DNA of 5,274 bases from Candidatus Fibrimonadales bacterium (GTDB taxonomy: Bacteria > Fibrobacterota > Fibrobacteria > Fibrobacterales > Fibrobacteraceae), in NCBI GenBank assembly GCA_009788135.1, contig WQSA01000008.1, positions 153 through 5,426 on the forward strand, read 5' to 3'. The notes beneath the pieces are model-generated. The model was not told the DNA's origin. It did no database searches and worked only from the letters and a program-made list of their open reading frames with translations. Made by a program: the position numbers and the translations under genes. Position 1 is the first letter of the stretch, and every line of letters starts with the position of its first letter. Shown here in pieces: positions 1 to 5,274 of this stretch.

Positions 1-944
1 TGGTCTTTTATGGGGCATTTCTTTATCACGAAATAAATCCGTTATCTTATGTCGCATTGCTTGTTATTTTTATAACAGCATTTGTTTTGGTTCATACCGA
101 GAGAGGAATTCAATATTTTGACTGGATAAAAACGGTTATAATACTCGGTTTAATGTCTGTTTACGGCATACTCTATGCGCAAACCTCTAGCAGCGGATAC
201 ATATGGACGTTTTTGTTGCCGCTTGTATGCATCTTTGTTATGGAACTCAAATGGGGGGCAATTTTCTGTTTAACATATTACGCTTTTATGATTGCCGTGG
301 AAGTTTCAACTGGAAAATACGGGTGGGATGTATTTGCCAGACATACTTGCGTTTTTTGGGCTCAAGCAGCGCTTATAGCTACTTACGAATCTTACAGAAG
401 CATGGCAAGGGAAATATTGCTAAAAGACAAGAAGCACGTAGAGCATTTGAGCATTACAGATCATTTGACCAAACTTTATAACCGCAGGTATTTTTCTGAT
501 GCGATAGCCAGAGAATTTGCAAATGCGGCGGACCAAAATGAGAATCTATGTTTTTTGATGCTGGATGCGGATCATTTCAAAAAGTACAATGATACTTATG
601 GGCATCCGCAGGGCGATGCTATGCTCATTGCAATTGCCAATGTTTTGAAGAAGTCTGTTAGGCGTTCTGGCGATTTGGTATTTCGCATGGGCGGCGAGGA
701 ATTTGGGATTTTGCTTCCGAATGCAACCTATGACTGGGCGCTTTTGTTTGCGGAGAAATTGAGGTCGGAAATTGAAGATATGAAGGTCCCGCTTTTGCAT
801 GGTGATGGATATACGCAAATAACTATTAGCGTTGGCATTGGAATTTTGGCGCAATCAGGGGCTGGCCCGGAAGCTCTGCTGAAAAAGGCAGACAACAATC
901 TTTACACGGCTAAGGAGCTGGGCAGGAACAGGGTAGTTGGCTAG
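1..944 (+). CDS. Membrane-anchored diguanylate cyclase (GGDEF), 5' end cut by window edge
   Basis: This enzyme makes the second messenger cyclic di-GMP from two GTP at the inner membrane. The frame is open back to base 3, so the TTG at 57 is not a convincing start and the true start lies outside; residues below are numbered from 57. The N-terminal part has about five hydrophobic segments (one spanning the residues before and after 57, then near 24-41, 48-63, 66-82 and 95-110), likely a membrane sensor of no family I recognise. A short linker leads to a GGDEF domain (about 128-295). Visible motifs are the DHLTKLYNRR entry signature (135-144), the metal-binding LDADHFKKYND stretch with D170, GGEEF at 212-216, and KKADNNLYTAKELGRNR near the end. 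An RxxD inhibitory site (203-206) sits exactly five residues before GGEEF, so product inhibition is expected. No EAL domain is present. The gene converges on the slyD-like gene, sharing a CTAG at the stops. The function call is strong; the sensed signal is unknown. Confidence 0.95.
   Translation, partial: VFYGAFLYHEINPLSYVALLVIFITAFVLVHTERGIQYFDWIKTVIILGLMSVYGILYAQTSSSGYIWTFLLPLVCIFVMELKWGAIFCLTYYAFMIAVEVSTGKYGWDVFARHTCVFWAQAALIATYESYRSMAREILLKDKKHVEHLSITDHLTKLYNRRYFSDAIAREFANAADQNENLCFLMLDADHFKKYNDTYGHPQGDAMLIAIANVLKKSVRRSGDLVFRMGGEEFGILLPNATYDWALLFAEKLRSEIEDMKVPLLHGDGYTQITISVGIGILAQSGAGPEALLKKADNNLYTAKELGRNRVVG
941..944. other. Shared CTAG at convergent stop codons
   Basis: The plus-strand cyclase stops with TAG at 942-944 and the minus-strand slyD-like gene stops with TAG at 943-941. 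The two stops overlap within the palindrome CTAG, leaving no intergenic space for a terminator, so any termination signal for either gene must lie inside the 3' part of the opposing gene. No strong hairpin with a T-run was seen on either side by eye. Confidence 0.85.
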
Positions 945-1489
945 TCGTCTTCGGTTTCTTTTGGGTAGCCGTTTTCCAGTTCTACTATGGAGGCATCCGT
1001 TACAGAAATAACTTTTACATTGAAAGTCAAGTCCATTCCTGCGTATGGGTGGTTTCCGTCTAAAATAACTGTATTTTTGCGTATTTCACGGATAATATAG
1101 CCTTCCGGTTCGTGGTGTTCCTCAATTTCTTTCAAAAACCTTTCAGATTCCGAGAGTTCTTCCCAATCCTCTTCTTCAAAGCGTTCAATGTAGCCTCCTA
1201 CCCAGAAGTCATCTATGTATGGAGCGAGTTCTTCTTTGGGAACTTCTATCACGAGCTTTTCCTCGTAGGGGCCGTAGGCTTGCTCAACTGTCAGCGATAC
1301 GGAGAACATATCGCCTTCTTTGTGCCCTTCCAGGGCATCTTCCAGCCCAGGCACAATATTTTCGTTGCGATATCCGTGCAAGTAATATATGGGAGCGTAT
1401 GGCGAAACTTCCATAACGGTTTCGCCTTTATTGTTCAGCATGCTATACACAATGGAAACTTTTTTGTTTTTCCGTATTAGTTCCGACAT
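941..1489 (-). CDS. slyD: SlyD-like FKBP-type peptidyl-prolyl cis-trans isomerase with extended acidic flap insert
   Basis: A cytoplasmic folding helper: it isomerises Xaa-Pro bonds and, in the SlyD family, binds unfolded chains through an insert-in-flap (IF) domain. The 182 residues read as the first FKBP half (about 8-73, with YLHGYRNENIVPGLEDALEG and AYG at 71-73), an IF insert (about 74-138), and the closing FKBP half with NHPYAG (146-151) and LTFNVKVISV. No signal peptide is present, which fits the cytosol. Two departures from E. coli SlyD, recalled from memory: the IF region is about 19 residues longer and very acidic (13 Asp/Glu within 105-129), and the His/Cys-rich metal-binding tail is absent, the protein ending in KETEDD. 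The ATG at 1489 gives a standard SlyD-like N-terminus, but no Shine-Dalgarno is seen in the 18-base gap after the ExbB-like gene, so expression probably depends on the operon. It is the last gene of the minus-strand run. Family assignment is firm; orthology with SlyD itself is less so. Confidence 0.9.
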   Translation of the reverse strand: MSELIRKNKKVSIVYSMLNNKGETVMEVSPYAPIYYLHGYRNENIVPGLEDALEGHKEGDMFSVSLTVEQAYGPYEEKLVIEVPKEELAPYIDDFWVGGYIERFEEEDWEELSESERFLKEIEEHHEPEGYIIREIRKNTVILDGNHPYAGMDLTFNVKVISVTDASIVELENGYPKETEDD

Positions 1490-1507
1490 GATTGGAATGT
1501 AGAAAAT

Positions 1508-2689
1508 TCAAAATCTTTCATTTATAAGCAGCATTGCCTTATAATCCATTTTGCTGATTCTCTTTTCGATTCTGCCAGCGATCCAGGTGTGCAGCAAATG
1601 CACTGGAATGGCAACTATAAGCCCGGCTTCGGTGGTCACCAAAGCTATGGAAATTCCGCCGGCCAAAAGCTTTGGATCTGCGGTACCATGTATGGTGATA
1701 ACATCAAAGAGTTCCACCATTCCCATAACGGTTCCCAAAAGCCCTACCAGCGGAGCGGTTGTGCCAAGAACGGCTATAACGGGAAGGCGAGCTTCTAAAT
1801 TCGAAACGATTTTCGTGAACAGAGCTTCAACTGCCTTTTCTGCTTCTTCCCTTGTTTTTAATTCAGGATTTGCAATAATAGCGGCGATTTGCTTGAGATA
1901 TTTTCTGCTCAGGAGCAAAATTGCAATTCTCTCCGCAATTAAGAGCAAAGCGATTGCCAGCATGGACAAAATCGGGTACATCAAAATTCCGCCGTCTTGC
2001 ATCCATTTGTTAAATTTTTCCCTGAATGTTTTTTCTTCTTTGTTTGCAAATTCTGCCGCCAAGCGCGAATCCAAAAACGGATCCACCTGTACCAGCACTG
2101 GCAATTGCAAAGACGGATGATTATCCATTTCCGCAGACGACGGCGCTGGCACAAATCCCAACCCGCCCAAGCGAATCAGCGAATCGTCTTTTTCAATTTT
2201 CGCAACATGTTCAATATTTTTCTTTGCGAGCGAAAATAGAATTTCCGCAACTTGCAAAGGAGAGTCTTTTGCTATTGAAATTTCCGGGACATCAAAAGCC
2301 GAAGGGCCTTTGTTTGCTGCTTCCAATTCTTGGATTCTGTCTTGATTTGGGAACACGGAGGTGAAAGCTATTCTCGCTTTATCTGCGTCTTCGTTTGCAA
2401 AGTTTAGCGCTTCTCTAGCAATTCTGAGTTCTTCAAAAAGCCTTGTTCTTTCTGAGAGTATGTGTTCTGTCTTTTCTTTGCGTGTTTCCAGTTGTTGTTC
2501 AAGTTTTTCTCGTTCTTCGTTTTGCCGTGCTTTTTCTTGCCAGCGTTTGGCAACAGCCATATCGCGCACCTGCCTGGCTTCTTCCAAATCAGCCTTGGCG
2601 CTATTGATATCGGCCTGCTGTTTTACCAAATCAATCTGGCAAAAAACCGCTGTTGCGAGTGCTAAAACAATGTGAAAAATAAAACGCAC
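1508..2689 (-). CDS. MotA/TolQ/ExbB proton channel family protein with periplasmic coiled-coil domain (TtpC-like)
   Basis: An inner-membrane protein of the family that couples the proton gradient to work across the envelope. At 393 residues it is much longer than plain ExbB or TolQ (about 230-245). Order: signal peptide or membrane anchor (1-17), charged coiled coil rich in Glu, Lys, Arg and Gln (about 20-110), a linker domain (about 115-230), TM1 (about 234-260), a cytoplasmic loop, TM2 containing GTTAPLVGLLGTVMGM (309-324), and TM3 with GGISIALVTTEAGLIVAIP (344-362). This layout matches TtpC, the extra subunit of Vibrio TonB2-type systems. It lacks its usual partners here: no exbB, exbD or tonB lies in the window. 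In TM3 the Glu usual in the ExbB/TolQ GIxEAL motif is Ile348, while a Glu sits at 354. The start is a GTG; an in-frame TAG lies eight codons upstream with no ATG, GTG or TTG between, and later starts would lose the signal sequence. No Shine-Dalgarno is visible. Family is sure; the TtpC role is inferred from architecture. Confidence 0.9.
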   Translation of the reverse strand: MRFIFHIVLALATAVFCQIDLVKQQADINSAKADLEEARQVRDMAVAKRWQEKARQNEEREKLEQQLETRKEKTEHILSERTRLFEELRIAREALNFANEDADKARIAFTSVFPNQDRIQELEAANKGPSAFDVPEISIAKDSPLQVAEILFSLAKKNIEHVAKIEKDDSLIRLGGLGFVPAPSSAEMDNHPSLQLPVLVQVDPFLDSRLAAEFANKEEKTFREKFNKWMQDGGILMYPILSMLAIALLLIAERIAILLLSRKYLKQIAAIIANPELKTREEAEKAVEALFTKIVSNLEARLPVIAVLGTTAPLVGLLGTVMGMVELFDVITIHGTADPKLLAGGISIALVTTEAGLIVAIPVHLLHTWIAGRIEKRISKMDYKAMLLINERF

Positions 2690-2706
2690 AGGAGGAATAT
2701 AGTAAA

Positions 2707-3759
2707 TTAACTAAATACAGCCATCATCTCCAAATGAAAAGTTTGGGGATAAAAAGCAAAACCTTGAATATCAACCAGCTTATAGCCTTTATCCAGAAGC
2801 TTGCGAGAGTCTCTGGCTAACGTTGCAGGATTGCAGGAAACGTAAATTATCTTATCGCCTTTAAGCTTTTCGCACAACTTGTTCGTAAGCCCGGTCCTAG
2901 GCGGATCTATTAAAATGCATCCTCCAAAGCCATTCCATTCTTCAGCATCCATTGCATAAAACTCGCAATTCTTGCCAAGATTTTTTTCGGCAAATTTTTT
3001 GCACATAGGATTCTGCTCAATCGCTATAATTCGCTCAAATTTGCTTTGCAAAAACGCTGAGAATAAGCCTACTCCGCAGAAAATGTCAAAAAGAAGTTCG
3101 CCTTCGCCAGCGGCTTTGCACGCTTCTTGCATCAGCTTTGGAAGCAGTTCCAAATTGCTTTGGAAAAATACTCTTTCGTCAGCGTGAATGTGCTTGCCTA
3201 AGAATTTTTCGCTTTGATTGTCAAAAAGATAAGTTTTTTTGGTTGATTTTAATTCTTCGTTCAGTTTGTCTGAGAGAACCATGCATTTTTCTATGGGAAT
3301 CGCTTTGTTGCTGCCTCGCATTTGAAACCCGTTATTCTTAAGTTTCGCTCGGCAGCGATATCCCCACTGAGAACCGTGATGTATTTCAAAATTCTGCGGC
3401 AAGCTTATTTTTGCGATTCTTGAGAATAAATCCAAAACGATTTGCCTTAAAACTTCTATCTGCAAATCAAATTCCGCATGCTGAGCATTGCAGCCTCCGC
3501 ACTTGCCGTAATATGGGCATGGCGGATTTCTCCGCTTTGGGTGAGGTTCTAAAATTTTTACTATGTTTGCTCTGGCAAAGTCTCGCTTTTGCTCGGTTAA
3601 TTTTATCTCTACAGCTTCGCTGGGCAAGGCTCCGTCCACAAAGCAAACAGAGCCGCTTGGCAAGCGTGCGAGCCCCGCTCCGCCTTGAACGCATTTTTCA
3701 ATTATCAGAGTTTTTTCCCTAATTGAACTTTTACCCAATCCTTTGACTTTGAATCCCAA
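2707..3759 (-). CDS. RlmD/RumA-family 23S rRNA (uracil-C5)-methyltransferase, Fe-S type
   Basis: A cytoplasmic RNA-modifying enzyme that uses S-adenosylmethionine to methylate C5 of a uridine, most likely in 23S rRNA. Domain order: TRAM-like RNA-binding barrel (about 15-75), a [4Fe-4S] site with C81, C87, C90 in CPYYGKCGGC and the fourth ligand C159, then a Rossmann methyltransferase domain. Seen there are FFQSN (198-202), motif I FDIFCGVGLFS (224-234), IAIEQN (245-250), DPPRTGL (285-291), the nucleophile C309 in SCNPATLARD, and the catalytic base E344 in PQTFHLE. All key residues are intact, so the enzyme should be active. TRAM plus Fe-S favours RlmD or RlmCD over E. coli-type TrmA or RlmC; the exact target base cannot be read from sequence. 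The start is uncertain: TTG at 3759 gives a 55-base overlap with the upstream gene, TTG at 3738 gives 34 bases, and no strong Shine-Dalgarno marks either. The overlap suggests translational coupling. At 350 residues it is shorter than E. coli RlmD (433). Confidence 0.92.
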   Translation of the reverse strand: MGFKVKGLGKSSIREKTLIIEKCVQGGAGLARLPSGSVCFVDGALPSEAVEIKLTEQKRDFARANIVKILEPHPKRRNPPCPYYGKCGGCNAQHAEFDLQIEVLRQIVLDLFSRIAKISLPQNFEIHHGSQWGYRCRAKLKNNGFQMRGSNKAIPIEKCMVLSDKLNEELKSTKKTYLFDNQSEKFLGKHIHADERVFFQSNLELLPKLMQEACKAAGEGELLFDIFCGVGLFSAFLQSKFERIIAIEQNPMCKKFAEKNLGKNCEFYAMDAEEWNGFGGCILIDPPRTGLTNKLCEKLKGDKIIYVSCNPATLARDSRKLLDKGYKLVDIQGFAFYPQTFHLEMMAVFS

Positions 3760-4640
3760 TACATCAAGTAAGCGGTTGTGCCGAAAATCACTTCTATAAA
3801 GCCCGGATGTTCAATGACCACCTTTTCCTTTTGTTTAGTGTTAGTCATGTGTTCTCCTGCGGTTGCCAGCATTAGGCCGTTTTCTATGATTGGGTTTCTG
3901 TCTGCGCTGCCATACGGCTTCAGGTCGTAGGAGCCGTCTGGTTGAGACATATTTATAAACAATGCCACTTGCCCCATTTCCTGGTTCATCAAATAGGCGG
4001 CGGCATCTATTTGTCCATCTCCGTTGAAATCTGCTTTTACATAGGTTAGAAGATTTTTGGATTCTTTCAATCGAATAGAGAAATTTGAGAGTTCTTTTGC
4101 GTCTTCTGGGAAACGCCATCCTTCAGGCGCAAAGAAGGGCACGGAGTCTCTTGTAAGTTTTGAAACCGGAAGTCTTTTTGGTTTTGTGAATTTAAAATCC
4201 AAGTTGCCATTTATGCCTTGCAATTCAAATTCGGTTTCTGTTACGGATAAAATAGGGAATGGTTTTCTCACTTCCGCTTTTATCAATCTCTCAATTTCCG
4301 CTAAGGATTTTTGAGCGGCTTCTTCGTCGCTTGCGCTTTCCTCTTTTATTTCTGCGGTATAGTTTTTCAGATATTTTTTCAAAGCATCTTTTTCAAGGCG
4401 GTATTCTCCGTCCATGGATACTTTCAGCGTATATTCTGGGGAGCTTATTTTGTAAATCGCAGTTTCTGTATATTTCCAGTCTTCCGTGAGTTTTAAAGTG
4501 TCTTTCTCAAGGATTATTCTAGCGCTAGGATCTGGAGTTTGCGGCTTGGCCAGGGACCAGTTTCCCAGTACGGATTTTTGGGTTGCGGTGCTGCTGGCAA
4601 ACACAGCGAAAAACAAAATGCCAAGGAGAATTTTTTTCAT
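3705..4640 (-). CDS. Exported protein of unknown function with FG-GAP/EF-hand-like calcium loop
   Basis: I do not recognise this 311-residue protein. It starts MKKILLGILFFAVFASSTA, a clear Sec signal peptide with likely cleavage after A19; no lipobox Cys is present, so it is probably a soluble periplasmic protein. Residues about 24-100 (LGNWSLAK, then LKLTEDWKYTETAIYKI) look like a lipocalin-type beta barrel start, by weak resemblance only. Residues 97-125 are a charged, probably helical stretch. The C-terminal part (about 195-308) carries ADFNGDGQIDAAAYLM, a DxNxDGxxD loop (204-212) like those of FG-GAP/VCBS or dockerin-type calcium sites, followed by alternating beta strands and a closing YWDSKSKDWVKVQLG. 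The ATG at 4640 is supported by TGAGGT five bases upstream. It lies 28 bases after the mannosyltransferase gene, and its 3' end overlaps the methyltransferase start. Its operon place next to envelope genes suggests an envelope role, which is inference. Coding status is firm; function is unknown. Confidence 0.85.
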   Translation of the reverse strand: MKKILLGILFFAVFASSTATQKSVLGNWSLAKPQTPDPSARIILEKDTLKLTEDWKYTETAIYKISSPEYTLKVSMDGEYRLEKDALKKYLKNYTAEIKEESASDEEAAQKSLAEIERLIKAEVRKPFPILSVTETEFELQGINGNLDFKFTKPKRLPVSKLTRDSVPFFAPEGWRFPEDAKELSNFSIRLKESKNLLTYVKADFNGDGQIDAAAYLMNQEMGQVALFINMSQPDGSYDLKPYGSADRNPIIENGLMLATAGEHMTNTKQKEKVVIEHPGFIEVIFGTTAYLMYWDSKSKDWVKVQLGKKL

Positions 4641-4644
4641 AAGA

Positions 4645-4650
4645 ACCTCA
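4645..4650 (-). promoter_or_regulatory. Shine-Dalgarno site for the exported protein gene
   Basis: On the minus strand this reads TGAGGT, with GAGG ending six bases before the ATG at 4640. It is the clearest ribosome binding site in the window and fixes that start; the other minus-strand genes with visible starts lack one. Confidence 0.5.
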
Positions 4651-4668
4651 CTATTGTTTTGTGGAATT

Positions 4669-5274
4669 TTATGTTGATAATTTAGAAAATTTGTATCGCC
4701 TGAATCTCAGTTTAATCACCAAAAAGAAGGCTTCAGATATAATTCCGCCGCTCATTTTGGAGGAACCTTTGGTTCTATCGGTGAAAACTATGGGTATTTC
4801 CTTTATTTTCATGCCTTTTTTCCAAAGTCTGTGCGTTGTTTCTATTTGAAAACAGTAGCCATCGCTTTTAAGTTTGCCTAAATCCAGGTTTTGCAAAGCG
4901 TTGCGGCTAAAGCATTTAAATCCGCCTGTAGCGTCTGAAAACGGCATTCTGGTTACGAATCTTGTGTAAAAGTTTGCGCAATAGCTTAAAATCAGCCTTT
5001 TCCAGTCCCAGTTTACAACGGAAATTTTTCCTTTCAAATAACGGCTTCCCAATACCAAATCCGCTTCTTCCGCTTCTTTTAAAAATATGTTCAGAGCTTG
5101 CGGGCTGTGGCTTCCGTCTGCATCCATTTCAAAAATTCTGTCGTAATCTTTTTCCAGGGCCCATTTGAAACCGGCTACGTATGCCGTTCCAAGGCCCATC
5201 TTTTTTTTGCGCCTCAATATATGGACTCTGCTGTTTTCTTTGGATAAGTTTTCAACATAATCTCCGGTGCCGTC
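4669..5274 (-). CDS. Glycosyltransferase family 2, DPM1-like polyprenol-phosphate mannosyltransferase, 5' end cut by window edge
   Basis: Family-2 enzymes of this type transfer mannose (or another sugar) from a nucleotide sugar to a polyprenyl phosphate on the cytoplasmic face of the inner membrane, giving a lipid-linked donor for envelope glycans. The frame is open to the right edge: the visible protein begins DGTGDYVENLSKEN, which corresponds to the tail of the usual DDxSPDGT motif, so roughly 35-40 N-terminal residues, including the IPTYNE-type start, lie outside. Numbered from the edge, 201 residues are seen: KMGLGTAYVAGF (25-36), the metal-binding MDADGSHSP (50-58), the acceptor-loop signature SDATGGFKCFSRNAL, GYCFQIE, and the end motif EIPIVFTDRTKGSSKMS. 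No C-terminal membrane segments follow, so it is the short peripheral DPM1 type rather than the multi-domain form. Sugar specificity cannot be proved; dolichol/undecaprenyl-phosphate mannose synthase is the best match. It is the first visible gene of the minus-strand operon. Confidence 0.9.
   Translation of the reverse strand, partial: DGTGDYVENLSKENSRVHILRRKKKMGLGTAYVAGFKWALEKDYDRIFEMDADGSHSPQALNIFLKEAEEADLVLGSRYLKGKISVVNWDWKRLILSYCANFYTRFVTRMPFSDATGGFKCFSRNALQNLDLGKLKSDGYCFQIETTHRLWKKGMKIKEIPIVFTDRTKGSSKMSGGIISEAFFLVIKLRFRRYKFSKLST

Noticed and set aside
57..59. TTG as the start of the cyclase
   Set aside because: The reading frame continues without a stop to the left edge and encodes hydrophobic sequence that completes a membrane segment, so the gene is cut by the window rather than starting here.
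900..1000. Possible intrinsic terminators around the convergent stops
   Set aside because: No stable inverted repeat followed by a T-run was found by eye on either strand; both sides are coding.
1551..2120. Long plus-strand open frame of 189 codons
   Set aside because: It lies wholly opposite the ExbB-like gene, its product has no recognisable domain, and the minus-strand frame has clear family motifs.
2361..2675. Plus-strand open frame rich in Ser, Ala and Cys
   Set aside because: It is the antisense of the coiled-coil region of the ExbB-like protein; the low-complexity composition follows from Glu/Lys/Arg codons read backwards.
2690..2695. Perfect AGGAGG on the plus strand
   Set aside because: No plus-strand ATG, GTG or TTG follows at a usable distance, and both flanking regions are firmly coding on the minus strand. 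On the minus strand it reads CCTCCT right before the GTG start, which is not a ribosome site.
5201..5208. Run of eight T (A on the coding strand) in the glycosyltransferase as a possible slippage or phase-variation tract
   Set aside because: It encodes the Lys stretch before the conserved GLGTAY motif; the frame is intact on both sides, and a tract of eight is short and unremarkable in AT-rich DNA.
5215..5217. TTG as the start of the glycosyltransferase
   Set aside because: The frame continues to the right edge and encodes DGTGDYV, part of the conserved GT2 DGT motif, so the true start is outside.

Overview
The window holds six protein-coding genes and almost no non-coding DNA. One gene, cut by the left edge, is on the plus strand: a membrane-bound diguanylate cyclase. 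The other five lie head-to-tail on the minus strand, and the first of them is cut by the right edge. No RNA gene, CRISPR array, insertion sequence or phage gene was seen. No stretch above 300 bases lacks a gene; the largest gap is 28 bases.

Organism: a diderm (Gram-negative) bacterium. The evidence is an ExbB/TolQ/MotA-type channel protein with a long periplasmic domain, a second exported protein, a SlyD-type FKBP and a membrane GGDEF enzyme. The AT-leaning composition, frequent GTG/TTG or unclear starts and weak Shine-Dalgarno signals would suit an FCB-type lineage such as Fibrobacterota, but this placement is a guess, not something the sequence proves.

Layout, left to right: (1) 1-944 plus, multi-pass membrane GGDEF protein with intact catalytic and inhibitory sites; (2) 941-1489 minus, SlyD-like FKBP prolyl isomerase with an enlarged acidic flap insert; (3) 1508-2689 minus, TtpC-like MotA/TolQ/ExbB protein with an N-terminal periplasmic coiled coil; (4) 2707-3759 minus, RlmD/RumA-family Fe-S 23S rRNA uracil-C5 methyltransferase; (5) 3705-4640 minus, exported protein of unknown function with a DxNxDGxxD calcium-loop motif; (6) 4669-5274 minus, DPM1-like polyprenol-phosphate mannosyltransferase missing its N-terminus.

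Transcription of the minus-strand set runs from 6 down to 2. Gaps are 17-28 bases, with one overlap of up to 55 bases, so they very likely form one operon that starts beyond the right edge. Functions are mixed: lipid-linked sugar supply, an exported protein, rRNA modification, envelope energy transduction and protein folding. This looks like a housekeeping/envelope operon rather than a dedicated new system. The cyclase is transcribed towards it, and the two convergent stop codons share a CTAG.

The points most worth a second look are the TM3 Glu-to-Ile change in the ExbB-like protein, the acidic flap insert of the SlyD-like protein, and the uncharacterised exported protein at 3705-4640.
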